Shown: piece after piece, positions 18,730 to 28,841 of the stretch
Layout: the number at the start of each line of letters is the position of its first letter
Numbering within the stretch: position 1 is the first letter of the stretch
From: Pseudomonas fluorescens
Lineage (GTDB): Bacteria > Pseudomonadota > Gammaproteobacteria > Pseudomonadales > Pseudomonadaceae
Length of the DNA stretch: 64,000 nt
Reading direction: 5' to 3'
Assembly (NCBI RefSeq): GCF_002837185.1
Contig: NZ_KZ477986.1
Span: 62,001 to 126,000 of the forward strand
Made by a program: the position numbers and the translations under genes
Notes under the pieces: model-generated
What the model was told of the DNA's origin: nothing
What the model saw: only the letters and a program-made list of their open reading frames with translations
Databases searched by the model: none

Positions 18730-18816
18730 GTGGGAGCGGGCTTGCTTGCGAATACGTTGAGTCAGTCGATAAATAGTTGACTGATTTACCGCATTCGCGA
18801 GCAAGCCCGCTCCCAC
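18730..18816. repeat. REPIN (paired inverted REP)
   Basis: Two inverted REP units (gtgggagcgggcttgcttgcgaat and its near-complement attcgcgagcaagcccgctcccac) flank a short spacer. They lie between the PA1414-like gene and the SSS transporter. This is the 'agcgggcttgc' REP subtype, different from the 'agggggcttgccccc' type seen elsewhere in the window. Confidence 0.9.
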
Positions 18817-18823
18817 ATTTGTT

Positions 18824-20206
18824 TCAAGCCACCCGTGCCGCCACCGCTCCCGGTTTACGCGACACCACACTCACCAGCACAAAACTCACCGACGCCACCG
18901 CGAGGCTGTAATAAATCGGCGTGTTTGCATCCAGCCCATCCTTGAACATAAATACCAGCGCGGTGAAGAACCCCAGGCCCATCGACGTAATCGCCCCGGC
19001 GGTGGTCGCGCGTTTCCACACGATCGCTCCGATCAGCGGGATCAGCATGCCGCCCACCAGCAGGTTATAGGCCAGGGTGAGGGCGCTGATTACATCGTTC
19101 ACCACCAGTGCGATGCCGAGCACGGCGATGCCGGTCAGCAAGGTGAACAAGCGGTTGACGCCCAGGCTCGACTGCTTGCCGCTGCGCAAACGTGGCAACA
19201 AGTCTTCGGTCAGCACGGTGGAGGCGGCGAGCAAGCCGGCGCTGGCCGTGGACATCATCGCCGCCAGGGCAGCAGCAATCACCAGGCCGCGAATGCCGTC
19301 CGGCAGCGAGGCTTTGACGATGGCCGCGAACGCGTTGTCGACGTTGTCCAGGTCCGGGATCAGCACATGCGCCACCATGCCGATCAATGCGCATGCCAGG
19401 CCATAAACAATGCAATAGAACCCGGCGAAGGTGCCGGCGTGCCGGGCAACTTTTTCGTCGCGGGCGGTGAATACGCGCTGCCAGATATCCTGGCCGATCA
19501 GGATGCCGAAGAAGTAGATCATGAAGTAGGTCATGATCGTGTCCCAGCCGATCGCGGTGAAGCTGAAGCTTGATGCCGGCAGCTTGGCCACCAGTTCATC
19601 CCAGCCGCCGACGCGGTACAGGCAGATCGGCAATAGAATGAACATCAGCCCCACCGTCTTGATCACGAACTGCACGATATCGGTCAGGGTCAGCGACCAC
19701 ATGCCGCCGATGGTCGAATACACGACTACCACGGCACCGCCCAGCAGCACCGAGATCCAGAACGGCAGGCCGAACAGCACGTGTAGCACAGTGCCGATGG
19801 CCAGGATCGAGGTCACTGCAATCATCAGTGCGTAAGCCAGCATGATCACTGCACTGGCCTGGCGAGCCATGGGGTTGTAGCGTTTCTCCAAGACCTGGGT
19901 GACGGTGAATATTTTCAGCTTCAACAGCGGCTTGGCCAGGAACAGGTTCAGCGCAATGATCCCCGCGCCCAGTGCGGCGCACAGCCAGAAACCGGAAATA
20001 CCGTGCACATAACCCAGGCGCACGGTGCCGACGGTGGAGGCGCCGCCCAATACCGTGGCGGCCATGGTGCCCATGTACAGGGATGGCCCCAGGTTGCGTC
20101 CGGCCACCAGGTAATCTTCATGGGTCTTGGCGCGGCGCATGCCGTAGTAGCCGAGCACCAGCATGCCGGCGGTGTAGATGAGTACGACGAATAGATCCAA
20201 AGCCAT
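18824..20206 (-). CDS. Sodium:solute symporter (SSS) family, gbu locus
   Basis: This 460-residue symporter has about 12-13 membrane helices. SSS hallmarks are HEDYLVAGRNLG near 29-40, a GGASTVG segment near 55, and the stretch MSTASAGLLAASTVLTEDL. It lies downstream of gbuA on the same strand, as PA1418 does in P. aeruginosa. The likely substrate is 4-guanidinobutyrate or a related guanidino/amino acid, which is an inference from position. The gap of 166 bp to gbuA may contain its own promoter. Confidence 0.88.
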   Translation of the reverse strand: MALDLFVVLIYTAGMLVLGYYGMRRAKTHEDYLVAGRNLGPSLYMGTMAATVLGGASTVGTVRLGYVHGISGFWLCAALGAGIIALNLFLAKPLLKLKIFTVTQVLEKRYNPMARQASAVIMLAYALMIAVTSILAIGTVLHVLFGLPFWISVLLGGAVVVVYSTIGGMWSLTLTDIVQFVIKTVGLMFILLPICLYRVGGWDELVAKLPASSFSFTAIGWDTIMTYFMIYFFGILIGQDIWQRVFTARDEKVARHAGTFAGFYCIVYGLACALIGMVAHVLIPDLDNVDNAFAAIVKASLPDGIRGLVIAAALAAMMSTASAGLLAASTVLTEDLLPRLRSGKQSSLGVNRLFTLLTGIAVLGIALVVNDVISALTLAYNLLVGGMLIPLIGAIVWKRATTAGAITSMGLGFFTALVFMFKDGLDANTPIYYSLAVASVSFVLVSVVSRKPGAVAARVA

Positions 20207-20372
20207 GGCGTTGATTCTCCGATTATATTTTTTATGGACGATCAGGCGGCAGTCGGCTCGGCAAACGTGCGAGCCAAGGTCAGGTACATCAGTGGTTGGG
20301 GATCTGTGCGATCCCCTTGACTGTTAGTGTGAAGACACTGTTTTCATTGTTTTTGGAACTGCTCATCGTTCA

Positions 20373-21323
20373 TCAGCGATGTGTCACGCCAGGCAGTACG
20401 CAGAGCATTTCATACAGCAGGTTGGCACCCAGCAGCGAGGTGTTGCCGGTGGTGTCATAGGGCGGCGAAACTTCCACCAGATCACAACCAATCAGGTCCA
20501 GGCCCTGGCAGCCACGAATGATCTCGATCGCCTGGATGGTGGTCAGCCCGCCGATTTCCGGCGTGCCGGTGCCCGGTGCCCAGGCCGGGTCGATGCCATC
20601 GATGTCGAAGCTCAGGTACACCGGGCCGCCGCCGACCTTTTCGCGCACTTCGGCCATCAACGGCGCGAGCGAGTGATGCCAGCATTCTTCGGCCTGGACC
20701 ACACGGAAGCCCTGCTTGCGGCTCCAGTTGAAGTCTTCGGCGGTGTAGCCCTGGGCACGCAGGCCGATCTGCACCACGCGGTCACAATCGAGCAGACCCT
20801 CTTCCACGGCACGGCGGAAGGTGGTGCCGTGGGCGATTTTCTCGCCGAACATATGGTCGTTGACGTCGGCGTGGGCGTCGATATGCACCAGCCCGACCTT
20901 GCCGTGTTTCTTGTGGATCGCCCGCAGGATCGGCAGGGTGATGGTGTGGTCGCCACCCAGGGTCATGGGGATGACGTCGTGCTCGAGGATTTCATCGTAG
21001 GCGTGTTCGATGATGCGCACGGCGTCGAGGAGATTGAAGGTATTGATCGCCACATCGCCGATATCCGCAACCGACAGCGAATCGAACGGCGCAGCACCGG
21101 TGGCCATGTTGTACGGACGGATCATCACCGATTCGGCGCGAATTTCCCGAGGTCCGAAGCGGGTGCCGGCGCGCAGCGAGGTGCCGATGTCCAGGGGCAC
21201 GCCGATAAAGGCCGCGTCCAGGCCCTTGGCCGTTTGCAGGTGGGGCAGGCGCATCATGGTGGCGATGCCGGCGAAGCGCGGCATTTCGTTGCCGCCCAGT
21301 GGTTGGTGGAAAATCTTGTCCAC
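20373..21323 (-). CDS. gbuA: Guanidinobutyrase
   Basis: This 316-residue ureohydrolase splits 4-guanidinobutyrate into 4-aminobutyrate and urea, a step of arginine/agmatine-derived catabolism. The binuclear manganese ligands are visible: His126 in GGDHT, Asp149/His151/Asp153 in IDAHADVND, and Asp240/Asp242 in SFDIDGIDP. The N-terminus HQPLGGNEMPRF and the overall sequence match P. aeruginosa GbuA more than agmatinase SpeB. It is divergent from gbuR, as in P. aeruginosa. Confidence 0.93.
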   Translation of the reverse strand: MDKIFHQPLGGNEMPRFAGIATMMRLPHLQTAKGLDAAFIGVPLDIGTSLRAGTRFGPREIRAESVMIRPYNMATGAAPFDSLSVADIGDVAINTFNLLDAVRIIEHAYDEILEHDVIPMTLGGDHTITLPILRAIHKKHGKVGLVHIDAHADVNDHMFGEKIAHGTTFRRAVEEGLLDCDRVVQIGLRAQGYTAEDFNWSRKQGFRVVQAEECWHHSLAPLMAEVREKVGGGPVYLSFDIDGIDPAWAPGTGTPEIGGLTTIQAIEIIRGCQGLDLIGCDLVEVSPPYDTTGNTSLLGANLLYEMLCVLPGVTHR

Positions 21324-21407
21324 GGGATTGCCTCATCGTTGTTGTGTTTATCAGGTGGCCGATTCTGTAAAAAGCGAGGGCAGGGAAGAATCGGCAGAGG
21401 CAAATAC

Positions 21408-21431
21408 TTAGTTCAGATTTTTCTAAACTAA
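21408..21431. promoter_or_regulatory. Inverted repeat between gbuA and gbuR, probable GbuR site
   Basis: The arms ttagttcaga and tctaaactaa match at 9 of 10 positions around a TTTT centre. The site is midway in the 154-bp divergent promoter region of gbuA and gbuR and has the AT-rich, dyad form expected for a LysR operator. Confidence 0.6.
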
Positions 21432-21477
21432 AGCCTGGGGTAAACTCGGTTCACATGAGAGCGCCTGCGGAGATTTA

Positions 21478-22371
21478 ATGGCCAACGCCTTGCCCGACCT
21501 GAAACTGCTGCGCATCTTCGTCAGCGTCGTGCGGCACCAGGGGTTCGCCAACGCCCAGCACGCACTCAACCTGTCGACGTCAGCCATCAGCACCTATATG
21601 AGCCAGCTGGAATCGGTGTTGGGCCTGGTGCTGTGCCATCGCGGGCGGGGCGGCTTCAGCCTGACCAGCAAGGGTGAGCTGTTTTATCAGGAAACCTTGC
21701 GTTTATTGGCCGAGCTGGAAGGCTTCGAACAATATGCCGCCGCGTTGAAGGGCGAATTGCGCGGCACGCTCAAGCTCGGCGTGCTCGACTCCACCGTCAG
21801 CGACAAAGCGCTGCCGTTCGCTGAGGTGATCGGTGCCTACAGCCTCGAACACCCGGCGGTTCATTTGCATCTGTCGGTGATGAGCCCTTATGAACTGCAA
21901 CTGGGGGTCCAGGACAATCGCCTGGACCTGGCCATCGGCGCGTTTTCCAACCGCATGAGCGGGCTGATCTATATGCCGCTGTACCGCGAACAGCACTGGC
22001 TGTATTGCAGCACCCGGCACCCGCTGTTCAATGAACGGCGCATTCCCGAGCAGGTCATCACCCAGCAACGTATGGTCGGACGGGGTTATTGGAGCCAGGC
22101 CGAACTGGCGCGCCACGGCTTCAAGCACAGCGCGGCCACCGTGGAAAGCATGGAGGCGCAGCTGATCCTGGTGCTGTCGGGGGCCTACATCGGCTATCTG
22201 CCCGAGCACTACGCCCAGGCCTGGGCCGACAAGGGCGACCTGCGCGTGCTGCTGCCGGCCACCTTTGGCTACCAGGCGCCGTTTTCGATGATCATGCGCC
22301 GGGGCCGAAGCCGCGAACCGCTGATACAGACCTTTCGCGATCTACTTAAAGCCCAGCTCAACCAGGCCTGA
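21478..22371 (+). CDS. gbuR: LysR family regulator of guanidinobutyrate use
   Basis: This 297-residue LysR protein has the N-terminal helix-turn-helix (LKLLRIFVSVVRHQGFANAQHALNLSTSAISTYMSQLES) and a ligand-binding domain. It is divergent from gbuA, the same arrangement as PA1422/gbuR in P. aeruginosa, where it activates gbuA in response to 4-guanidinobutyrate. The ATG at 21478 is preceded by a GCGGAG site. The unusual ISTYMSQLE recognition helix and the C-terminal AYIGYLPEHYA are typical of this GbuR-like subgroup. Confidence 0.88.
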   Translation: MANALPDLKLLRIFVSVVRHQGFANAQHALNLSTSAISTYMSQLESVLGLVLCHRGRGGFSLTSKGELFYQETLRLLAELEGFEQYAAALKGELRGTLKLGVLDSTVSDKALPFAEVIGAYSLEHPAVHLHLSVMSPYELQLGVQDNRLDLAIGAFSNRMSGLIYMPLYREQHWLYCSTRHPLFNERRIPEQVITQQRMVGRGYWSQAELARHGFKHSAATVESMEAQLILVLSGAYIGYLPEHYAQAWADKGDLRVLLPATFGYQAPFSMIMRRGRSREPLIQTFRDLLKAQLNQA

Positions 22372-22379
22372 AAAAAAAC

Positions 22380-22979
22380 ATGTCCAGACCCCAGTGTCCC
22401 CGTTGTCTCAGGCCAGTCAGCCACTGCTTGTGCCCGCTGATTCCCCGTCTCGACAGTCGCACCCGCGTGTTGCTGCTGCAGCATCCGAGCGAGGTCAACC
22501 ACGCGCTCAACACCGCGCGGCTCGCGGCGTTGGGGTTGAACAATGCGCAGTTGGTGGTGGGCGAGGTGTTCGATGACTTGGCGAACCTGTTGAACCCGCC
22601 CGGTTATCAGGCGCGGCTGTTGTTTCCGGCCGACGATGCCCAACCCCTGCAAGCCTACGCACAAAACGATCAGCCGCTGTTGCTGGTGGTGCCCGACGGC
22701 ACCTGGCGTAAGGCGCGCAAGTTGCTGCATCTGAACCCACTGTTGGCGGCGTTGCCGCGGGTGACGCTGGCCGATGGCGGTGTGTCGCGCTATCGACTGC
22801 GCAAGGCACCGGGCCCGGGCGCGTTGTCGACGGTCGAAGCGATCGTGCAAGCGTTGCAGGTACTGGAAGCGCCAGCATCGTTCGAGACGCTGCTCAAACC
22901 CTTTGAAGCATTGATCGAGGGGCAGATTGCGGCGATGGGGGAAGAGGTTTTTCAGAGAAATCATGGCGGTGGGGACTAG
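22380..22979 (+). CDS. DTW-domain tRNA-uridine aminocarboxypropyltransferase
   Basis: This 199-residue enzyme belongs to the DTW family, which transfers the 3-amino-3-carboxypropyl group from S-adenosylmethionine to uridine in tRNA. The N-terminal zinc motif is CPRCLRPVSHCLCP; the DxTW signature is PDGTWRKA near 108-115; then YRLRKAP and LSTVEA follow. It starts 9 nt after gbuR and probably shares its transcript only by read-through. Which tRNA position it modifies cannot be told from the sequence. Confidence 0.9.
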   Translation: MSRPQCPRCLRPVSHCLCPLIPRLDSRTRVLLLQHPSEVNHALNTARLAALGLNNAQLVVGEVFDDLANLLNPPGYQARLLFPADDAQPLQAYAQNDQPLLLVVPDGTWRKARKLLHLNPLLAALPRVTLADGGVSRYRLRKAPGPGALSTVEAIVQALQVLEAPASFETLLKPFEALIEGQIAAMGEEVFQRNHGGGD

Positions 22980-23005
22980 GGCCAGGCGGATTATCGAGGC
23001 GTGGC

Positions 23006-23090
23006 CATCGGGGGCAAGCCCCCTCCCGTAGTTGACAGCGTTCCAACATGAGAATGCGGTCCAGTGTGGGAGGGGGGCTTGCCCTCGATG
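23006..23090. repeat. REPIN (paired inverted REP)
   Basis: Two inverted units (catcgggggcaagccccctccc and gtgggaggggggcttgccctcgatg) lie around a 36-nt spacer between the DTW gene and cysM. The right unit has an extra G, a small divergence from the consensus. Confidence 0.9.
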
Positions 23091-23217
23091 GCGTCCGCCC
23101 AGTCTCCACCTCTTTGCCTTATTCCTATAAGCCATAAGCACCACACTTTGCGTGATATGGCCCGCCGACCTTTCCCGGTATGATGTCCGCCCCCGCAGTC
23201 TGGATTGCGAATACGCC

Positions 23218-24120
23218 ATGACCTTGCAGTACCCAACAATCGCCGATTGCGTCGGCAACACGCCCCTGGTCCGCTTGCAACGCATGGCGGGTGAAACCAG
23301 CAATACCCTGTTGCTCAAGCTTGAAGGCAACAACCCCGCCGGTTCCGTCAAGGACCGTCCGGCGCTGTCGATGATCAGCCGCGCCGAACTGCGCGGGCAG
23401 ATCAAGCCGGGGGACACGCTGATCGAAGCCACCTCGGGTAATACCGGGATCGCCCTGGCCATGGCCGCCGCGATCAAGGGTTACAAGATGGTGCTGATCA
23501 TGCCCGACAACGGCAGCGCCGAGCGCAAGGCGGCGATGACCGCTTATGGCGCACAGCTGATCCTGGTCACCCAGGAAGAAGGCATGGAGGGCGCGCGCGA
23601 CCTCGCCGAACGCATGGCCGCCGAAGGCCGTGGCGTGGTGCTGGACCAGTTTGCCAACGGTGATAACCCCGAAGCGCACTACACCAGCACCGGCCCGGAA
23701 ATCTGGCGCCAGACCCAGGGCACCATCACGCATTTCGTCAGCTCCATGGGCACCACCGGCACCATCATGGGCAATTCGCGCTACCTCAAGGAGCAGAATC
23801 CGGCGATTCAGATCGTCGGCCTGCAACCGATGGAAGGCGCGGCCATCCCCGGCATCCGCCGCTGGCCCGAAGAGTATTTGCCCAGGATCTACAACGCCAC
23901 GCGCGTGGACCGCATCATCGACATGGCCCAGCGTGAAGCCGAATACACCACCCGCCGCCTGGCCCGTGAAGAGGGCATCTTCTGCGGTGTGTCGTCCGGT
24001 GGCGCCGTGGCCGGTATGTTGCGCTTGTCCAAAGAGGTGGAAAACGCGGTGATCGTCGCGATCATCTGTGACCGAGGCGACCGCTACCTGTCGACCGGCA
24101 TTTTCGACGAACCCAACTGA
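23218..24120 (+). CDS. cysM: Cysteine synthase B (O-acetylserine sulfhydrylase B)
   Basis: This 300-residue PLP enzyme makes cysteine from O-acetylserine and sulfide or thiosulfate. The PLP lysine is Lys45 in [11 protein letters not shown]. The asparagine loop [12 protein letters not shown] and the phosphate-binding GTTGTIMG motif are present. ATG 23218 gives the usual CysM N-terminus [19 protein letters not shown]; the frame extends to 23152 without support. It is followed by rlmD, relA and mazG in the same order as in P. aeruginosa. Confidence 0.95.
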   Translation: MTLQYPTIADCVGNTPLVRLQRMAGETSNTLLLKLEGNNPAGSVKDRPALSMISRAELRGQIKPGDTLIEATSGNTGIALAMAAAIKGYKMVLIMPDNGSAERKAAMTAYGAQLILVTQEEGMEGARDLAERMAAEGRGVVLDQFANGDNPEAHYTSTGPEIWRQTQGTITHFVSSMGTTGTIMGNSRYLKEQNPAIQIVGLQPMEGAAIPGIRRWPEEYLPRIYNATRVDRIIDMAQREAEYTTRRLAREEGIFCGVSSGGAVAGMLRLSKEVENAVIVAIICDRGDRYLSTGIFDEPN

Positions 24121-25472
24121 TGGCCAAGCACGAGAGAGGCCTGCGCTTTCAACCGACGGGCGGCAGCCGGGCTCCGCAGATTCCGGTGGGCAAGAAGCAA
24201 CGCCTGACCATCGAACGCCTGGCCAATGACGGACGCGGCATTGTGTTTTTCGAAGGGCGTACCTGGTTCGTCAACGGTGCGCTGGCCGGCGAAGAGGTGG
24301 AAGCGCGGGTGCTCGGCGCCCACGGCAAGGTGGTCGAGGCGCGCACCGAGCGTGTGTTCACGGCCAGCGAACTGCGTCGCCCGGCGCCGTGTGCGCATTT
24401 TGGCCGCTGTGGCGGCTGCAGCGTCCAACACCTGCCCCATGCCGAACAACTTGCGCTGAAACAGCGCATGCTCGCCGAGCAATTGTCCCGTGTGGCCGGT
24501 GTGGAGCCGCAAGCGTGGGCTGCGCCGTTGAGCGGGCCGGAATTCGGCTACCGTCGCCGCGCCCGCGTGGCCGTGCGTTGGGATGCCAAGGCCAAACACC
24601 TGGAGGTCGGTTTTCGTGCCGTGGCCAGCCAGGACATCGTCGCCATCGATGATTGCCCGGTCCTGGTACAGGCCTTGCAGCCGATCATGCAGCGTCTGCC
24701 GAACATGCTGCGCCGCTTGAGCAAGCCTCAGGCGTTGGGGCATGTGGAATTGTTCAGTGGAACGTCCATCGCCGTGTTGCTGCGGCATATGGCACCGCTG
24801 TCCGAGGCGGACATGCAGGTGTTGAAAGAATTTTGCAGCTTCCATGATGCCCAGTTGTGGCTGCATGGCGAGGGCCAGCCGGAGCCGGTCGAGCCGGGTC
24901 GCACGCTCGGTTTCCGCCTGGAGGCATGGGACCTGGAGCTGGCGTACCGGCCGGGTGATTTTGTGCAGGTCAACGCCGGGGTCAACGAGGCGATGGTCGC
25001 CCAGGCCCTGGAATGGTTGGCGCCGCAACCCGATGAACGGGTGCTGGATCTGTTTTGCGGGCTGGGCAATTTTGCCCTGCCACTGGCCAGACAGGTCCGC
25101 GAAGTCGTTGCCGTGGAGGGCGTGCAGACCATGGTGGAACGCGCGGCACAGAACGCCGTAAGCAACAATTTGCATAACGCGCGGTTTTTTCAGGCCGATT
25201 TGTCCCAGCCCCTGACTGACGCGGAATGGGCCAAACCAGGCTTTTCTGCGGTACTCTTGGACCCACCGCGCGACGGTGCCCAGGAAGTTGTGCGCAGACT
25301 TGCCACCCTGGGCGCCAGGCGCCTGGTGTATGTGTCCTGCAATCCGGCGACGCTGGCGCGGGACACGGTTGAATTGGTCAAGCAAGGCTACCGGCTAAAG
25401 CGTGCCGGGATCCTCGACATGTTTCCGCAGACAGCGCATGTCGAGGCCATGGCGTTATTTGAAGCGGGCTAG
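24120..25472 (+). CDS. rlmD: 23S rRNA (uracil-1939-C5)-methyltransferase
   Basis: This 450-residue SAM enzyme methylates U1939 of 23S rRNA. It has an N-terminal TRAM-like domain, the iron-sulfur cysteines of [14 protein letters not shown] near 88-101, and catalytic motifs DPPRDGA and [13 protein letters not shown] with the active cysteine. Its ATG overlaps the cysM stop codon (TGATG), so the two are translationally coupled. Confidence 0.95.
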   Translation: MAKHERGLRFQPTGGSRAPQIPVGKKQRLTIERLANDGRGIVFFEGRTWFVNGALAGEEVEARVLGAHGKVVEARTERVFTASELRRPAPCAHFGRCGGCSVQHLPHAEQLALKQRMLAEQLSRVAGVEPQAWAAPLSGPEFGYRRRARVAVRWDAKAKHLEVGFRAVASQDIVAIDDCPVLVQALQPIMQRLPNMLRRLSKPQALGHVELFSGTSIAVLLRHMAPLSEADMQVLKEFCSFHDAQLWLHGEGQPEPVEPGRTLGFRLEAWDLELAYRPGDFVQVNAGVNEAMVAQALEWLAPQPDERVLDLFCGLGNFALPLARQVREVVAVEGVQTMVERAAQNAVSNNLHNARFFQADLSQPLTDAEWAKPGFSAVLLDPPRDGAQEVVRRLATLGARRLVYVSCNPATLARDTVELVKQGYRLKRAGILDMFPQTAHVEAMALFEAG

Positions 25473-25592
25473 GATGCCCGTTTAATCCGACTGGCCTGCA
25501 GTCTCCAGGGCCGTGAACTGCCAGGGAATCTGCAGCAAGGTCGGCGATGATTTTTGGCGCATCCAAGGTGCGTCGTAGGGAAGGTAAGCAAG

Positions 25593-27839
25593 ATGGTACA
25601 GGTGAGAGCACACCAGCCGATCAACACCGACGGCAGTATCAATCTCGAGGCATGGCTGGATCATGCCGTCAGTGTCGACCCGGCACTGGACCGTGAAGCC
25701 TTGAAAGCAGCCTGCGAGTTCGCTCGTGAGTCTGAGCAGCAGGACAATGCGGCCAAGAACCTGTGGGCGGAGGGCACTTCAAGCTTTCGTACCGGGTTGG
25801 AAATCGCCGAGATCCTGGCCGATCTCAAGCTGGACCAGGATTCGCTGATTGCCGCCGTGCTCTATCGCGGCGTGCGCGAAGGACATATCCCGTTGCCGAC
25901 CGTCAGCCAGCGTTTCGGCGCGGTGGTGGCCAAGCTGATCGACGGCGTGCTGCGCATGGCGGCCATCAGTGCCAGCCTCAGCCCGCGCCAGTCCATGGTG
26001 CTGGGTACCCAGGGCCAGGTGGAAAACCTGCGCAAGATGCTGGTGGCGATGGTCGACGACGTCCGCGTCGCGCTGATCAAGCTGGCTGAACGTACCTGCG
26101 CGATCCGTGCGGTGAAGACCGCCGACGACGAAAAGCGCAACCGCGTTGCCCGCGAAGTCTTCGACATCTACGCGCCGCTGGCGCACCGCCTGGGTATCGG
26201 TCATATCAAATGGGAGCTGGAGGACCTGTCCTTCCGCTACCTCGAACCCGATCAATACAAACAGATTGCCACGCTGCTGCATGAGCGGCGGCTTGACCGC
26301 GAGCGCTTTATCAGCGACGTGATGGGCCAGTTGCGCGCCGAGTTGCAGGCCACCGGCGTCGATGCCGACATCAGCGGCCGCGCCAAGCACATCTATTCCA
26401 TCTGGCGCAAAATGCAGCGCAAGGGCCTGGCGTTCAGCCAGATCTACGACGTGCGAGCCGTGCGTGTGCTGGTGCCGGAAATGCGCGATTGCTACACCGC
26501 GCTGGGGATCGTCCATACCCTGTGGCGTCACATCCCCAAGGAATTTGACGACTACATCGCCAACCCCAAGGAAAACGGCTATCGCTCGCTGCACACGGCG
26601 GTGATCGGTCCTGAGGGCAAGGTGCTGGAAGTGCAGATCCGCACCCATGCCATGCATGAAGAGGCGGAGCTGGGCGTCTGCGCGCATTGGCGTTACAAGG
26701 GCACCGACGTCAAGGCCGGGTCGAACCAGTACGAAGAGAAGATCTCCTGGCTGCGCCAAGTACTGGAGTGGCACGAAGAACTCGGCGATATCGGCGGCCT
26801 GGCCGAACAGCTGCGCGTGGATATCGAACCGGACCGGGTCTACATCTTCACCCCCGACGGTCACGCCATCGACTTGCCCAAGGGCGCCACGCCGCTGGAC
26901 TTCGCTTACCGCGTGCACACCGAAATCGGCCACAACTGCCGTGGCGCCAAGATCAACGGGCGCATCGTACCGCTCAACTACAGCCTGCAAACCGGTGAGC
27001 AGGTCGAGATCATCACCAGCAAGCACGGCACGCCGAGCCGCGACTGGCTGAACCCCAACCTGGGGTATATCACCACCTCACGGGCACGGGCGAAGATCGT
27101 CCACTGGTTCAAGCTGCAGGCCCGCGACCAGAACGTCGCCGCCGGCAAGACCCTGCTCGAACGCGAACTGGCACGCCTGGGCCTGCCCCAGGTGGACTTC
27201 GACAAGCTGGCCGAAAAGGCCAACATGAAGATTGCCGAAGACATGTTCGCCGCCCTCGGTGCCGGCGACTTGCGTCTGGCCCAATTGGTCAACCTGGCCC
27301 AGCAACTGGTGGAGCCGGAGCGTGGCAACGAACAGCTGGAGCTGATCCCGCGCAAGGCCACCGGCTACAAGCCCGGCAAGCGCGGCGATATCCAGATCCA
27401 GGGCGTGGGCAACCTGATGACGCAGATGGCCGGTTGCTGCCAGCCGTTGCCGGGCGACGCCATCGTCGGCTACATCACCCAGGGCCGCGGCGTGAGCATT
27501 CACCGCCAGGACTGCGCCTCGGTGCTGCAGCTGGGCGGGCGCGAGCCGGAGCGGATCATCCAGGTCAGTTGGGGCCCGGTGCCGGTGCTCACCTACCCGG
27601 TGGACATCATCATTCGCGCCTACGACCGTTCCGGTTTGCTGCGTGACGTCTCGCAAGTGCTGCTCAATGAGCGGATCAACGTACTTGCGGTCAACACCCG
27701 TTCGAACAAAGAGGACAACACCGCGCTGATGTCCCTGACCATCGAGATTCCGGGGCTGGACGCGCTGGGGCGGTTGCTGGGGCGGATTTCCCAGCTGCCG
27801 AACATCATTGAGACGCGGCGTAATCGCACCCCTGGTTGA
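25593..27839 (+). CDS. relA: GTP pyrophosphokinase (stringent response)
   Basis: This 748-residue protein makes (p)ppGpp when uncharged tRNA accumulates. The N-terminal hydrolase domain is degenerate: the HDxxED position reads YRGVRE, so it is a RelA-type synthetase only. The synthetase segment has KEFDDYIANPKENGYRSLHTA near 317-337. TGS, helical and ACT domains follow; the ACT region begins near YPVDIIIRAYDRSGLLRDV. ATG 25593 after AAGG gives the usual MVQVRAHQP start. Confidence 0.95.
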   Translation: MVQVRAHQPINTDGSINLEAWLDHAVSVDPALDREALKAACEFARESEQQDNAAKNLWAEGTSSFRTGLEIAEILADLKLDQDSLIAAVLYRGVREGHIPLPTVSQRFGAVVAKLIDGVLRMAAISASLSPRQSMVLGTQGQVENLRKMLVAMVDDVRVALIKLAERTCAIRAVKTADDEKRNRVAREVFDIYAPLAHRLGIGHIKWELEDLSFRYLEPDQYKQIATLLHERRLDRERFISDVMGQLRAELQATGVDADISGRAKHIYSIWRKMQRKGLAFSQIYDVRAVRVLVPEMRDCYTALGIVHTLWRHIPKEFDDYIANPKENGYRSLHTAVIGPEGKVLEVQIRTHAMHEEAELGVCAHWRYKGTDVKAGSNQYEEKISWLRQVLEWHEELGDIGGLAEQLRVDIEPDRVYIFTPDGHAIDLPKGATPLDFAYRVHTEIGHNCRGAKINGRIVPLNYSLQTGEQVEIITSKHGTPSRDWLNPNLGYITTSRARAKIVHWFKLQARDQNVAAGKTLLERELARLGLPQVDFDKLAEKANMKIAEDMFAALGAGDLRLAQLVNLAQQLVEPERGNEQLELIPRKATGYKPGKRGDIQIQGVGNLMTQMAGCCQPLPGDAIVGYITQGRGVSIHRQDCASVLQLGGREPERIIQVSWGPVPVLTYPVDIIIRAYDRSGLLRDVSQVLLNERINVLAVNTRSNKEDNTALMSLTIEIPGLDALGRLLGRISQLPNIIETRRNRTPG

Positions 27840-27852
27840 ACGCAGTCAAATA

Positions 27853-27944
27853 ATGTGGGAGGGGGCTTGCCCCCGATAGCGGTGGGTCAGTCAATACAGG
27901 TGTCGGCTGATCCTTCCCCATCGGGGGCAAGCCCCCTCCCACAT
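27853..27944. repeat. REPIN (paired inverted REP)
   Basis: A pair of canonical units (atgtgggagggggcttgccc... and its complement) is separated by about 42 nt, between relA and mazG. Both units are intact. Confidence 0.92.
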
Positions 27945-27982
27945 TGGATCGGCGGTGTTCATACCTGATTGGAAAGAGATCA

Positions 27983-28816
27983 ATGTATTCACTAGATGAC
28001 CTGCTACACCTGATGAACCGCCTGCGCGACCCGCAATACGGATGCCCGTGGGATATCAAGCAAACCTACGCCAGTATCGTGCCGCATACCCTTGAAGAAG
28101 CCTACGAGGTGGCCGATGCCATCGAGCGCGGCGACTTCGATCATCTGCAAGGTGAGCTGGGCGACCTGCTGTTCCAGGTGGTGTATTACAGCCAGCTGGC
28201 GCGCGAAGATGGGCGCTTCGAATTTGCCGGCGTGATCGACAGCATCACCCGCAAGTTGATCCGGCGTCATCCCCATGTGTTTCCTACCGGCGATCTTTAC
28301 GCACCGCTGGATATCCCGCGGTTGAGCGAGGAGCAGGTCAAGCAGCGCTGGGAGCAGATCAAGGCCGAGGAGCGCGCGGAAAAATCCGACGCGCCCGAGC
28401 AACTGTCCCTGCTTGATGACGTGCCCACCGCCTTGCCATCGCTGTCCCGCGCCGCGAAATTGCAAAAGCGCGCCAGTCAGGTGGGTTTCGACTGGCCGTC
28501 CGCGTTGCCGGTGGTGGATAACGTACGCGAAGAGCTGGATGAAGTGCTCGAAGCCATGGCCGATAACGACTCGGCAGCGATTGCCGATGAGGTCGGCGAC
28601 CTGCTGTTCGCAGCGGTCAACCTGGCCCGTCACCTCAAGGTCGACCCTGAAACCGCGCTGCGCGGCGCCAATGCCAAGTTCGAGCGACGTTTCCGATTTA
28701 TCGAACAGGCATTGCGCGATACACAGCAACCCATAGAAGATTGCACCCTCGAAACGTTGGACGCCCTGTGGGGCGAAGCCAAACGCCAGGAAAAGACTAT
28801 ATCCAGCTGCGGTTGA
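27983..28816 (+). CDS. mazG: Nucleoside triphosphate pyrophosphohydrolase
   Basis: This 277-residue all-alpha NTP pyrophosphatase has two MazG repeats. The catalytic acidic motifs are EEAYEVADAIE and ELGDLLFQVVYY in the first repeat and EELDEVLEAMADND...EVGDLLFAAVN in the second. It removes aberrant NTPs and can lower ppGpp, which fits its place behind relA. ATG 27983 gives the usual MYSLDDLLHLMNRLRDP start; a TTG at 27944 lies in the REPIN and is rejected. Confidence 0.94.
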   Translation: MYSLDDLLHLMNRLRDPQYGCPWDIKQTYASIVPHTLEEAYEVADAIERGDFDHLQGELGDLLFQVVYYSQLAREDGRFEFAGVIDSITRKLIRRHPHVFPTGDLYAPLDIPRLSEEQVKQRWEQIKAEERAEKSDAPEQLSLLDDVPTALPSLSRAAKLQKRASQVGFDWPSALPVVDNVREELDEVLEAMADNDSAAIADEVGDLLFAAVNLARHLKVDPETALRGANAKFERRFRFIEQALRDTQQPIEDCTLETLDALWGEAKRQEKTISSCG

Positions 28817-28841
28817 GCAGTTGCCCAAGTGAGTAAGCACC

